DNA from: Magicicada septendecula
Lineage: Eukaryota > Arthropoda > Insecta > Hemiptera > Cicadidae
Direction of reading: 5' to 3'
NCBI GenBank assembly: GCA_034769895.1
Contig: CM068369.1
Coordinates: forward strand, 429,313,479 to 429,377,478
Length of the DNA stretch: 64,000 bases
The notes beneath the pieces were generated by a model. That model worked only from the letters and a program-made list of their open reading frames with translations, did not search any database and was not told the origin of the DNA. Position 1 is the stretch's first letter, and the number at the start of each line of letters is the position of its first letter. The translations under genes and the position numbers were made by a program. Positions 46,090 through 57,180 of this stretch are shown here, piece by piece.

Positions 46090-46872
46090 TTACACAGACC
46101 TAAAAAAACTTTGCAGTTGTTTCACATTCTTAGGTACTGAAAAATTTTGTATTATCTCTACCTTTTTAGGATCTGTACTGATACCCTTGGCAGAAATTAT
46201 GTGGCCTAAAAAATTGACCTGTTCTTTTAAAAATTCTGACTTCTTAAACTTGACAGTTATTCCATACTCATGTAATTTATTTAATACTCTATCGAACCTT
46301 TCACAATGTGTATTAATATCTGGTGAAGTTATTACTATGTCGTCTACGTAAACAGTTGTAAACTCTAAAATCTCTCTCCCTAACACGTAGTCCAAACATT
46401 TAATAAAAATTGAGACACTTATGTTCAGTCCAAAAGGCAATCTACAAAACTGATAGTTTCTTCCATTATATAGGAATGCTACATACTTGCGAGACCCCTC
46501 CTCTAATTCTATTTGCCAATATCCAGCCGTTAAGTCCAATGTCGTAATGTATTTTGCCCCATTGAAACGTTGTAGAATCTCGCCCACCGGTTCTGGTGAT
46601 TCTCTATCTGGAATAATTATTTTATTTACTTGTCTAGCGTCTAAACATAGTCTTATCGATAAGTCTTTCTTAGTAACCACTACTAAAGGGTTGGAATATG
46701 GTGAGGTGGATTTTTCTATTATCCCTTCTGCTAACATTTTGTTTATTTCCTCTTGTACTAACCCCCTTTTAGAGTATGGTACCGGATATGCTTTAGGCGC
46801 AAAAGGTGTTTTTTCTTTAACAATTAATCTACCCTTAAAACCTTTTACTAGACCTGGTTCGTCTGAAAAAAC
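46090..46872 (-). pseudogene. Gypsy reverse transcriptase fragment
   Basis: An open minus-strand frame of about 260 codons, part of a former polyprotein; the first ATG is at 46737. It shows the usual RT order: a KEINKML..GIIEKS-type segment, motif A LDLTAGYWQIELEEG, motif B RLPFGLNISVSIF (normally PFGLxNAP, here altered), and the catalytic YVDD in TVYVDDIVITS. NFLGHIIS and KNVKQLQSFF follow. The frame breaks at a T-run (plus-strand A7 near 46108), after which YYRQFVEKYS continues in another frame for a few codons. RNase H and integrase are absent. In an intact element it would copy genomic RNA into cDNA in cytoplasmic particles. Confidence 0.85.
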
Positions 46873-47027
46873 TAATTAATTTTTTTCTATTACCTGTACT
46901 ATTCTCTCCCTATCTTGATAAATAAACTCCCCCGTTTGATATAGAATTTTATTCATTTTTTCAACCCATCTATCTTCAGTTTCAATTAATTCATGCCTAT
47001 TTACCTTTGAATTACAATAATTAATCA

Positions 47028-47234
47028 TCAAGGGTCTGCATTCATTTCATTATCGGATACTAATTTTCCTTTACTAATTATTTTTAACGCTTTAATTTCT
47101 ACATCTCCTTTTCGTATAAATGGTACTTCAATTATATTGTTTTCATTGTTGAATTTCATAGTTTGTGTATAATAGTTTAACTCAACTTTAAAGTTGTTTA
47201 AAAAATCATTTCCCATTATTGCCCCCATTTTCAA
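47028..47234 (-). pseudogene. Gypsy protease C-terminal fragment
   Basis: About 68 codons containing GAIMGNDFLNNFKVELNYYT, the typical second half of a retropepsin (I-x-G-x-D-F-L, then a beta strand). It is separated by frameshifts from the DSG active-site half at 47346-47624. Confidence 0.65.
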
Positions 47235-47345
47235 ACCTGGAATTACTAAAAAGGGTACATTTATTTGGTGTTTATTTATTACACAACAATGTTAGCTGTA
47301 ACATTATTTGCTTAGTTACTCTTTTACTCCGAACACCTGTTACAC

Positions 47346-47624
47346 CTATAACACTAATTCCCAATACTGGTAGTTGTGGATTGTCTCAGTGGTTTGATTT
47401 TTTATTTTTTCAAAAATTTTATCATCTATAGCGGTAAGTTTACTCCCTGAATCTACTAGAAAGGTGTATTTGGAATTGAACACTTCGGCTTCGAACTCAG
47501 CCATGCTAAAGTTACTACTGCTCTCACCTACTTCTTCATTGGATAATTCATTATGTATGTTGGTAATAAGTGACCCTATTGTTATGTTATTTCTAGATGG
47601 CTGGGGACTTTCCTTTTCAACCAT
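47346..47624 (-). pseudogene. Gypsy protease N-terminal fragment with DSG active site
   Basis: A 92-codon open frame. Near residue 57 it reads FLVDSGSKLTAID, the retropepsin active-site loop (D-S/T-G) with the usual hydrophobic strand before it. The upstream part is Ser- and Glu-rich linker. Retropepsins work as dimers and cut the gag-pol polyprotein. The frame ends before the flap-distal half, which resumes at 47234 in another frame, so the protease is broken. Confidence 0.7.
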
Positions 47625-47629
47625 CCTTA

Positions 47630-47977
47630 TTAGTTTAACTGTGCTGGAGGTGGTGGTTCTATGTATGCCCCCCTATGATCCACTCTACTATTATGATTGT
47701 TAGAAATTGCTTCAGCACCCCTAGTCTCGTTTATGTTACCAACATATCCCCCTCTCCCTCTGTGGTTCAAACCTCCCGCCATTCCCCTATTACTGGTAAA
47801 ACCTCTCCCTCTATTATTACCATAATTTTCCCTTCTGTTATATTCACTATTATCAAACCCTCTATTATAATTAGCTTCTCTCCCTTGGGCACCACCCCTA
47901 GGACCCCGACACCTATAACACTGATCTCGAGAACTATTATAGTTGCTAGCTCTACAATTAGGGTGTGGACATAACCA
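47630..47977 (-). pseudogene. Gag C-terminal fragment with RanBP2-type zinc finger and RGG-rich tail
   Basis: The minus strand encodes TWLCPHPNCRASNYNSSRDQ then CYRC. This fits the RanBP2-type zinc finger pattern W-x-C-x4-C-x3-N-x7-C-x2-C, a fold that commonly binds single-stranded RNA. A Gly/Arg/Asn-rich region with RGRG and NRG repeats follows, then a PPPPAQLN end. It occupies the place of the usual CCHC nucleocapsid knuckle, directly upstream of protease. The N-terminal part of gag is deleted: the frame begins inside LTR sequence at 47978, so the starting Met is not original. Confidence 0.6.
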
Positions 47978-48797
47978 AGTAAAATATAACATTATTTATT
48001 TTCTTTTGACCACTTGAAACAGGTCATGAAAACATTTATTCCGCCTTAAGACGTAAAACTGCTCACAACTAACTATTACATCAAAATAGATTAAGTATAT
48101 TAAAGGTTACGCAAACTCAGCATTTCTTATTATATGCATATTTTTCATTCACCCAATCACACACACTTTCATACTTCTACATTTCTTTTTATTGAGCTCA
48201 ATTTAATATAATGCCAGTATTTACTTTCCTTTCGTTATGCGTAGAGTTCCACCACATGGGACGTCTCCTCGTGCGTGCACTGTTTTGTTGTTTTATCGTT
48301 CTCACTTTTGCATTTTACGGCCGAACTGTCAATTTATTTTTATTGATCACTGATTAATACATTTTTATTTTTTTAAGTTCAAATACTAGTTAAAATTTCA
48401 CATTTTATGATTTGCAGGCGCCCGCGATTGCATTACATAACTTTTGCTGCTGCACAGCGCAAAGGATGGTGGTCGACTAGCGTTCAGTGTTAAAATTTCC
48501 GTTCTGTGACGTCTCGAAAACCAGTTCATTTCGTCCCCCGCCATACGCCTTGTCCTCTATATTGAAAAGTTCCGTTGGGCTTAGTATCACCTTTTCAACT
48601 TGCCATGAACTGATTTTCGTCAACAGAATTCTTGCGGTGTTAGTCACTAGCTACAAATAGACTCTCGTTATGCTTCATAACCATATATGGTTATGAAACT
48701 CTCACTGGCAATCGCCTCACTTTGTGAGGCCTCATCTTCCCATGTTGTTATTTATAAAATTTAACAATAATATTTATGTAAATTTTGCCCCATTACA
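47978..48797 (-). repeat. 5' LTR of the Gypsy element, 3' end deleted
   Basis: 820 bp matching 43107-45132 apart from the E15 insertion. The last 65 bp or so of the LTR, the primer-binding site and the gag start are missing, so LTR joins gag directly at 47977. It starts TGTAATGGGGC at 48797 on the minus strand. Confidence 0.8.
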
Positions 48798-49140
48798 GGT
48801 TTTCTATTCGTGTTAAGTTTCAAAATTTAATCTGTTCCTCCTCCAGATATTAAGTCACGAAAATAGAAAAAAATTAAAAAAACTTATTTTAGTAATTAAT
48901 AGAAAAAAAAAAACTGAAGTAGGAAAGCTCAGTTTTTTGTATAAACTCCCTTTTTTGCATATGTATTTATCAAAAACATAACTCCTTCACGGTGTATAAA
49001 CTGCTCCAGAATGTGTATTTCAGCAATTTCAAGGACAAAGTTAATAAAAGCCAATGGCGACAAAAATATATCTAATAGGAAGTATGAAGACTTCTTAACA
49101 ATTTAGTTTTTATTTCAATTGTCTACTGCAGGTTATAAGA
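48798..49140. other. No feature seen
   Basis: AT-rich sequence with A-runs. No ORF or repeat is recognised. Confidence 0.5.
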
Positions 49141-49240
49141 GAGATATTCCATTTGGCATGAATGCTGAAAAATTCAAAAATAAATGTAGCTGTGAAAGAG
49201 CAACACCACTGGTAAAAAGGCAAGGTTGAAAAAATTGGTA
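49141..49240 (+). repeat. Diverged repeat shared with 18480-18600
   Basis: Plus-strand match to the minus strand near 18.5 kb, including a segment translating as FGMNAEKFKNKCSCERATPL. Probably a remnant of an old coding element, not named. Confidence 0.45.
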
Positions 49241-50082
49241 TTTTTCGTTTTTTTTTTAAATTCTCAACCAACCTCTAATGGAGGTCTAGATATAGACTGA
49301 CCCTCATAAATAATAATTACATGATAGGTATTTATTTTTCTTCTTCTTAGAAGGAATCCACTTTGAAGATAATTATGGCAATTTGGACAGGCTTATCATA
49401 TGTTGAATAATGGCACGTTATGAGATCCCTAATTTATATTATTAAACAAAAATAAAATTTAGATTATCATGTATAAATATTCATCATGTAATAGATTAAA
49501 TTTGTATACCAAACGTTTAGGTATTACAGTTTAGGACTCTGTTAAATATAAACTAGATTTACAATATTTTGAATAAACATTGTGTAAAAATTTGGGCTAT
49601 GAATAAATATATTAGGTTGTGTAGATTTTATAGTATAAAAGAATTTATTTAGATTAATTGAGTGGCAAAGCTTACCTGTTCATGTGTTAACTACTTAAAC
49701 TACTTAGTTATAAATGAAGTACTACAGAGTGGCATTTTATAAAATTATTTTTGTTGTAGGAAGTGCTAAATGTGAGTGTAATGCAAAAATGTACACGTGA
49801 TGGCTTAAGTGAGACTGCAAATAAAGATGCGCCTGTGATTCATCATATGAAATGTAAGTGAATATGACAAAATAAATGTTTATCATATTAGGTATTTTAT
49901 ATGAGTTTGTTTATATTTAATGTGAGGCTTTTGGTGAAACCAGATTTGCTTGTTTACTGAAAATCGTATGTAAATGAAGAACTGACTAACTAAATATATA
50001 AACCTTTCCTTATTTACAATTCAGACAGTTCTGTTCTTAATATGGAGAGGTTAATGCACAGTCCATAATACAATACATAGTA
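49241..50082. other. No gene seen
   Basis: AT-rich, with scattered stops in all frames and no clear repeat. Confidence 0.5.
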
Positions 50083-50090
50083 CATAATAC

Positions 50091-51080
50091 CAGGGGCCGA
50101 CCTAGCAATTTTGCTGCCCTGGGCAGAACGGTTGTTTGCCGCCCCGTACTAGGTGAAGAGATTATCAAATTATTCCACGAAATAAAAAACACATTTTAGG
50201 TATTCATTTATTGGTTTTGCATCCTAAGATAAATAGAGGACCAGGAACGACAGTCTTCAGATTAATGCGAGCCGCGACTGAAAATTCTACTTAATATTTT
50301 GTTTAATAAAATTGAGAGAAATATATACGTTCATATATTTAATTTCTTTTACGACAATAAATATAATAAGTACTCGAATCGTCATTGTCAGCTTATTGCA
50401 AGTCGACTGACGTATTTGGGTTTTTTAAACCTAATAATTGTCCCAGTTGATTGACCCACTTTGGGACAATCCGCAATTTCATTTCGAGTTACTCCAGTAA
50501 CGAACTCCGTGACATTTCCTATACTTATATAGGACTGCACGTGAGAGGTTTACTCCGCGATCAAGTAAAGATTTTGAGAAGAATGTAAGTAATCTTACTG
50601 AGCTACATGTCGCTATGTAACAAGAACTCTTGTATTTTATCCATGACGTGTTCTGATGAAGCCTGATACAGGCGAAAGCTAGCTTAGGCTCGGGTAAATA
50701 GTTTTTACGATTATTACCTAAAATACTTGTGTTCCGGTGTCGTAAAGTACAATACGGTATATAGTAGTAACAAGAACGTTACAGTACATGTATTAGTACG
50801 CGACTGGATGGAGAGTTATTTAAAGGAATAAATCAGTTTAGTTATTTCTTGCGAAGATTTAAAAATTGTCTTAGTTTTGAGGGAAGAAGGAATTTGGAAA
50901 TTGAATATTTGAATATTATCAATAAGTAGGAGAAAGCGGGGTTAAAATAAAGTACGATTATCTGAAGTCATTTAATTTATATATATATATATATATTTTT
51001 TTTTTTGTCAAATATGCCGCCCCTAACAATCTGCCGCCCTGGGCAATTGCCCAGTTTGCCCATACCTGTATCGGCCCCTG
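50091..51080. mobile_element. hAT-type MITE with perfect 8-bp target duplication
   Basis: A 990-bp element starting CAGGGGCCGACCTAG and ending TATCGGCCCCTG, so the terminal inverted repeats are CAGGGGCCGA-like. It is flanked on both sides by CATAATAC (50083-50090 and 51081-51088). CAG-start inverted repeats and an 8-bp duplication are diagnostic of the hAT superfamily. GCCGCCC and CCCTGGGCA blocks repeat near both ends. No transposase ORF is present. Confidence 0.9.
50653..50685 (+). ncRNA. Hammerhead-like core inside the hAT MITE
   Basis: CUGAUGA (50653-50659), stem II GCCUG/CAGGC closed by AUA (50661-50673), GAAA (50674-50677), then AGCUAGCU (50677-50684), which is self-complementary and could form helix III, followed by the NUH-type CUU. 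Stem I looks weak (only U-A and U-G next to the core), so activity is doubtful unless tertiary contacts help. Confidence 0.4.
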
Positions 51081-51088
51081 CATAATAC

Positions 51089-52580
51089 AGAGTTCGTAAT
51101 TCAGGTTTTTACCATTGAGAATTTTTGATCATTGACTTCTATCACTTCTGAGTGGTTCTAACTCCTACATGATTGTCAGTTCCACGTGATTCTTATAGGC
51201 TGTGTGACCACATTTCTCTTGAAAATTGCAGTTCATTTGATAATCAGTTGAGTCCACCCACACATCATCCTTTATTCTGGCAATATGTCCTGCCCAATTC
51301 CATTTTTATCTTTTTGTCAGCATCATTAAATCAATAAGTAAACTGGCTGTTATTAGAGTATCTGTAATTTTGTCTGTTTGTATACTGTTAACCACACAAA
51401 TTCAGTTGTATATAAATATAATAGAAACCTGCAGCATATCCGGTCTTCTTTTATGCAGAATCTGTCTTAACTGGAAAGAACAACAATCGGAAAAAAAATA
51501 CAAACTCATAAAATTTAGTACTGGATCATTTTAAGCTTCATTAACAGTAATATAGTTGTAAAAAAAAAACGGCTGTTTTCAAAACAGCCTACAAATAGGA
51601 TCTGTGAACATGACTTTCGGTAAACTAGGCACTGTTTATTTTTGTTTTTACAACTAAAAATTTCTACATGGTCATACTACGACTTGTAGGAATGTGTATA
51701 AGTATTGTGACGGTACAGAATCGTGTGTTAGAGACAGTAAAGATATAAATCAGTTTTAATTTGAAAGCAGTTAGTATTCACCTGTGAGGTGCCCCATTGT
51801 AACCAGCAACATACAATGTTATCATAAACTGTTGATGTCTAGACTGCCCAACCCAGACGTATTACGCAACAGCTTGCCAGCAGCAGTCTCTGTGTGAATC
51901 ACAGTGAGAGCTTTGTCACCTTAGTGTTTGCATCAGACAGTGGCAGCAGATCGTAGTCTGCTAGTTTTACAAGTAAAACGGTGGCCTCGGGCACAAGATA
52001 GGCCGAAAATAATATAATCGGCCTATCCAGTATAACTATTAAAGTGCATAAACAATGTAGCGGTCAACTAGTTAAAAAGCTATTAGTGCTCGTACCGATA
52101 AAGTTACGTTGACCGACACAATCATAGCGGGATTATGTTAAATTTTATAAGGGCGAGAGTGTAAAGGTTTCAATATTCAACCTCAAAACATCGTGGCGCC
52201 CTGGGTAATTTAATAAGGTAGTTAATGGGATTATGACGGTGAGTAAAATTCTGGCAGCAGTGAGCGGTAAGTATAATTATAATATCACTGGAATCTTCTG
52301 ATATATTATAATGGTAAAAGAGTAAGTACCGTTACAGTATGGTGTAAACACAGTACAGGTTCAACAGCCTAACCAATCCACCATAGGGTATTGTATTGTG
52401 AAGTTATTTTTGTTCATGTCTGTTACTGAAATTTATGTTGGATAGTGAAGTTATTTTTACAGTAGTTTAAAAGTAGTGTCATGATTAAGATTACAGTTAT
52501 ATTTTATTGTTTTTGCCACTCATAGTGCATGTAAATCACTAGGTGGTTTCAACAAAAAGGAAACGAGTATTGATTACAAT
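51089..52580. other. No gene seen; short palindrome
   Basis: It contains a perfect palindrome, GGCTGTTTT and AAAACAGCC, at 51571-51589. A TGTGACGGTACAG start near 51707 and a TGGCGCCCTGGG stretch near 52193 could be traces of an LTR and primer-binding site on the plus strand, but the limits could not be confirmed. Confidence 0.35.
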
Positions 52581-53925
52581 AAAAAAAAGCTGGAAGGCAT
52601 AAAGATGATTCTAAAGGGTGAACTGTTGTGTACTGTAGTAGTTCATTTAAACATCAGAGCATCGACTATTGGTGATGTGATGAAGGGAAAAGAAAAGCTA
52701 ATAAAATTCTCTGCAAAATCTGGTAGTGGGGAACTGCATTGTAAAGTTATGAAGAACTGTTACTACAAAATTTTAAAGAAGCTCTTTGCCTGGTTTGTTA
52801 ACGAAAGAGTAAAATGCCTATTGTACAAGAAAAGCAAAAATGTTTGCTTCTAAACTAGGTGATAGTTATAGAGTGTTTGTGCTAGTTCTGGTTGGTTAGC
52901 GGATGGAAATATTGCTATGGGATTAGACAGTTAGCTGTAAGTAGAGAACAATTATCCAGCGATAAATGTGGCTTTAATAGAATTTAAAGAAAAGTTTACA
53001 AAAAAATAAGAGAGAGGTATAAGAAGGATCAAATATATAATGCTGATGAGATGGGCTGGCCTTAAAGACATCTACCTCCAAAATGTCTAGTTAGTAAACA
53101 AGAAAAAAACCACCTGGTTACAAAGAGTGGTGAGAAAGTGTAACTATTCTCTTGTGTAGTAATGTGTCAGGAGATCACAGTCTTCCAATTATGTTAATAG
53201 CAAAATATAAAAAACCATGGGCAATTAAAAACAATAATCCAGATGTGCTGCCGGTGTATCGTAGAAGCCAGAAAAGTGGATGGATGTCATCACAATTGTT
53301 TAAAGAATGGTTTCATGAGCAGTTTGTACCGAATGTTACTAGTTTCTTACCATCTAAAAATTTGCCACCTAAAGCAATTCACTTCGCCGACAGTAGTCCT
53401 TTACACTTAAATATTACCAAATTAATATCCAATGAAATTGTGGCTTACTTCCTTCCACTAAACGTGACCAGTTTACTTCAACCAATTTTTTAACAAATTA
53501 TTGTTACAGTCCGTAGTAAGTGATGAATCCCAGTCCTTGTTAAACAGTTTGAAATCAATTAGTATAAAGCATGTAATGTTCTGGGCCGCTGAAGCATGAA
53601 ATCTGGTGAAAAAAAATCTTCACTCATGAAATCATGGAACAAAATTAATGACAAGAATGTAAAAACACTGCTGATAAAGACACTTCTGGTAATCTCATGG
53701 AGTTAGTTTATCAGATTGATCGTTGCGAAGACATGACTGAAACAGAGATTTCTGCATGGATTATCAATGACTTGAAACGTGACCTCACTGACCAAGAGAT
53801 TATAAACATGGCAACCAAAAAAGAAAAGGAAGAACTCAGCAATAAATCAAGATGAGGATCCAGATTCAACACAAGAAAAGAGCATTACCGCATGGGAAGG
53901 ATTTAAGGCATTATAGGTAAGTTAC
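52580..53925 (+). pseudogene. Jerky/Tigger-type (pogo superfamily) transposase, decayed
   Basis: Reading across several frames: STIGDVMKGKEKLIKF and a FAWFVNER segment match the CENP-B-type DNA-binding region. A GIRQLAVSREQLSSD stretch and QIYNADEMGW (52980-53060) mark the start of the DDE domain. The open frame at 53152-53493 continues with LPIMLIAKYKKPWA, then IHFADSSPLHL (position of the catalytic D, normally LLLDNAPSHP) and FLPLNVTSLLQPIF, where the usual QPMDQG with the last catalytic Asp is broken by a stop. A C-terminal part follows to about 53920 with several stops. It is clearly inactive. The family normally cuts and pastes DNA at TA sites. Confidence 0.8.
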
Positions 53926-54062
53926 GTTAGTCTGTACTAGACTGTATGTTATCACAATGTAGTGAAATTTTACTATCCTTGGGAGGATGCTGAAGTCTAA
54001 CAAAATTAGAAATTTTGATTTTTGACTTTTGTCCTTTTATAGTTTTTATTATTTTATCAATA

Positions 54063-54119
54063 CACATTATTTAGTTTAATGAAGCCACATTATTTAGTTT
54101 AATGAAGCCACATTATTTA
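54063..54119. repeat. Short tandem repeat, 23-bp period
   Basis: CACATTATTTAGTTTAATGA-type unit repeated about two and a half times. Confidence 0.75.
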
Positions 54120-54480
54120 CATCAGATAGTGTAATTCTGCATAATGTATTATCATTAATATTTGTATTTTGCAAATTGAACGATTTCTCAACTTTATCAT
54201 CATAATGCTATCTTTGGGTTTATGTGGAACATAAAGAGTGAGGAAAAGACATTCTGTTAAAAGAATATACAGATTACAGATAACATTGATATTGACAGAA
54301 ACCACTGTGACTTTGAAGGGTTTCAATTTCAGCTACATCAAGAATGTCGGGGGCTTCTTTCCATATTGCCTGACGAATGGACGTATATGTTCATATGCAC
54401 AGGAGGGCCACTGGACATATATTAAAGTACACCGTAATTAGCTGTACAGTGAATTTAACTTACATTGGAAAATTAAGTGA

Positions 54481-54720
54481 ACATTTTCCCCACTTTTTGA
54501 AAGTGCTTAGGATTGTCCTCACCCTCTCAGTTGGTGAAAGACATTTCTGAAATCAGAAACTGATCAAGAATTATTTGAAGTCGTGTCTCAAGAATGTTTA
54601 GTAAACCTAACAATGATGTCATTACAATAGAATACTATAATAGAAATTGATATGAAATCATCAAAGACTTTGCAGAGAAAAAGCCTGCAACTTGTATTTC
54701 AGGTTATAATTTAGTTCATA
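54481..54720 (+). pseudogene. hAT transposase C-terminal (dimerisation) fragment
   Basis: Across frames it reads HFPHFLKVLRI-type, then LTLSVGERHF, KLIKNYLKSCL, NLTMMSLQ and IIKDFAEKKP. This follows the hAT C-terminal dimerisation pattern (FP, LTLPVS...ERSFS, LKxIKxYLRS, RLxxLAxLSI, FAxxK). Stops and frameshifts are frequent. Upstream (54230-54440) a protein-like stretch of about 67 aa may belong to it, but I cannot place it. Confidence 0.6.
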
Positions 54721-55309
54721 GTTTCAGTTTATTTTAGTTCAAATTTTAACACATGGATAATTTTTGCAATGAAGTATTATATGAATTTATAAAATATTAC
54801 TCAGTGTAGTGGAGTATTGTTATTATTATTATTATTACTTATATTCATGTTTAGAAATCACTGATCATAATCAAGTTTCTGTAAATTTGTTACAACATTA
54901 ATCATGGCTAAAATATTTTATTAAACTATAGCAGCTAATTTGTAGGTATTAGATAAAGGCTATTAAATGCTATAAGATAAGGCTATTAGTTAAATGCTAA
55001 TTTCATTAAATCACTTGGCCTTTCTTTTGGCTATAGCATAGTCATTAAAATTAAAAAAGCATATGATGGAATTTATGATTCAAGAGTTTATTTGATTTTT
55101 TCCTTAATTATTTTAAACGTGAGTTTAAAACATTGCACATGTTTGCATACACACACATAAGCTGTGTTACTCTGAAAATATTTTAAAGATGTAGTTGTTT
55201 TATCTGTTCTTGTTTGTTTGTTTTGTATGTGTTTTTTTAATTATAGGACAGTATTAAATGTTTTCATGTGTTTTTATGTAATGTTTGTAATTGATGGATA
55301 TGATTATAG
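54721..55309. other. No gene seen
   Basis: AT-rich sequence. A small ATT tract lies at about 54820-54837. The T-rich stretch before 55300 could serve as an intron end for the putative exon at 55310. Confidence 0.4.
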
Positions 55310-55558
55310 GTGCTGTGACAAGCCTTCAAGCCAGTTTACCAATTGATGCACTGTGTTTAGTTTACAATGAGCGTAAGGTGTCAGAACTGTATGGCATGTT
55401 AGTTGACACATTATGTAGATCACTTCGATTGTTTGAAAGATGTTTAAGTCAAAGTAGTAAACCACTTACGCCCCCGAGACCTTTCCATTTTGTGCCATCA
55501 AATCTTGGCCACTTTTTCACCATAGTGTATCAGGATGGCTTTACTGACAGTGAGCTAG
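55310..55558 (+). CDS. Possible single host exon, gene not recognised
   Basis: An open 249-bp stretch (83 codons) lies between an acceptor-like sequence (GATTATAG before 55310) and donor-like sequences (CTAG followed by GTAACA at 55559, or ACA followed by GTGAGC at 55549). The predicted peptide is well mixed and protein-like: AVTSLQASLPIDALCLVYNE, a Leu/Arg/Cys-rich helix-like part, then LTPPRPFHFVPSNLGHFFTI. The LTPP...FHF...NL pattern faintly resembles the conserved LPTPxKxHYxFNLRD segment of dynein heavy chains, but it is too weak to name. It has no repeat similarity within the window. A pseudo-exon or an unrecognised transposon piece remains possible. Confidence 0.35.
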
Positions 55559-55686
55559 GTAACATGCATTTTTTATAGAGTAATTTTCATTAAAAACTTT
55601 AAGGTTCATTATTATTCTTATTACTAAAATATGGTTACTTGTTACTGTTACTGTAAACATTTTGAGGAATTATAGTAAACTTACCA

Positions 55687-55819
55687 TTGTGACAGTACAA
55701 AATGGGTATAATTATTTTATATTGTGCAATAATCCGATGTATATAAACTGAGTAAAATTTGACTTTCGAAATTGGGATGGTATGAATCAGCCAGTGTGAC
55801 GTAGACGTTACCGTCACAA
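55687..55819. repeat. Small inverted-repeat element (possible MITE)
   Basis: TTGTGACAGTA at 55687-55697 and TACCGTCACAA at 55809-55819 are inverted with one mismatch, 133 bp in all. A similar TGTGACGGTAC occurs at about 51707. No target duplication was identified. Confidence 0.35.
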
Positions 55820-57008
55820 AATAAATAAACCTACCTAATGCACGAATTTTTATCGATCCGACTGACTTCATGAGAATATCACAAAATGAACACGTGTTTT
55901 ATAATGCGGAATGCAATTTGAGCGTTTACAAAAGTCTAGCACATTCGATGAACAACAGATGAGACGGGGAGCGGAGAGCGAGGGGTACCACGTGACCAGC
56001 TCCTGTAGTATACGCTAACCGATCGCCATTAGCCCAGTCTACGAAGAGCAGTCTACGAACAACAGCCAAACGCCGAACTGGGTGTTGAACCCAGTCTGTG
56101 GACAAAGTCGATTTAGGCCTTCAAAAAGTGAAAATGCATATAAAACAGTGCTAAATAAATTTCTTTGAGTATACAAGTTAATCACCAAACAGTTAACAGT
56201 TAATTAATTAATTAACAGTTTTAACAGTTTAGGGAGTGTTGAAACAAAAGTGAACTACAAGAACAATGACGCCACATGTGGAATAACGTTTCCAGATAAG
56301 TACTTTCAAAACTAAGTTGACCAGACAGCTATCAACAACTATGTACCCAGTATTAAAACACTAAATTCAGATCGTAATGAGAGCTCAAATCTAAGGGGGG
56401 TTTTTAGAGAGTGATTCAGAGCGTGAAAGCGAAGTACTGGTTCGCCTTGATAGATTAAGTAAAGTAATCTTGTGCAAATAATGATTATATATGTTCAATG
56501 TTTGGTGATTTACTAATCATGACATATATATATATATATAGGGGTAACGCCCGTTTGAATATAAAAAATGAAAATAAAAACCAATTTCTATATCACAAAG
56601 ACCACGTGTTGAATGTAATTATTGCGCTGAAATCTGTTTGCTGCATCCAAATCTTGCCTAATCGAATTCTAGAGTCTTCTGAGTCCAGGGAAATAAAGTG
56701 TTTAAATCATACAGGTATTGTTTAATGAAAAGAGTGGAATAGTTTGCATACTAACTTCAGATATGCTGGCGACCCTGTTACGTGCAGACGAAGAATAGAT
56801 CGCCAAGGTAGGTAATATTTTGGGCGGGTAGATTTGAATAAAGGTAAGTTAATTTACAATTGGCGAAACCCTGCCAGGATTTTATATAAATTTTACGTAA
56901 AATAGGCCTGAAATTGGATGACAGGAAATAGGCTGGGGAGCGGTGGCAAATTTTGAAATTTTTAGGTTAAGACATTCAAAATAGCGTGTGGTCTGGAAAA
57001 AGTTTTTG

Positions 57009-57063
<55 letters not shown>

Positions 57064-57180
57064 TTGTAACAACCTAAAAAAAATCTGTGTTTACAAAATA
57101 AAAAATTTTATGTTTACCAAAATAAAATAATTTTGATTGTTTTGAAAAAATATTTGTTTTGATGATTTTTGTTGTTTGTA
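55820..57180. other. No gene seen; LTR-like traces and AT repeats
   Basis: AT tracts at 56520-56541 and 57013-57055. A TGGCGACCCTGTTACGTGCA segment near 56767 resembles a Gypsy primer-binding site on the plus strand, with possible LTR sequence before it, including an AATAAA near 56690. This is not confirmed by a second LTR. Confidence 0.3.

Larger units (their letters stand above)
43042..48797 (-). mobile_element. Decayed Gypsy-type LTR retrotransposon
   Basis: Two related LTRs flank gag zinc-finger, protease and reverse-transcriptase remnants in minus-strand order. RNase H and integrase are missing, since RT runs into 3' non-coding sequence near 46,050. The 5' LTR end, primer-binding site and the start of gag are also deleted. 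It is dead but is the best candidate in the window for a relative of the LARD's helper. Confidence 0.8.

Noticed and set aside
51571-51589. GGCTGTTTT/AAAACAGCC palindrome as a terminator
   Set aside because: It resembles a bacterial terminator, but the context is eukaryotic and no transcript ends there. Kept only as a palindrome.
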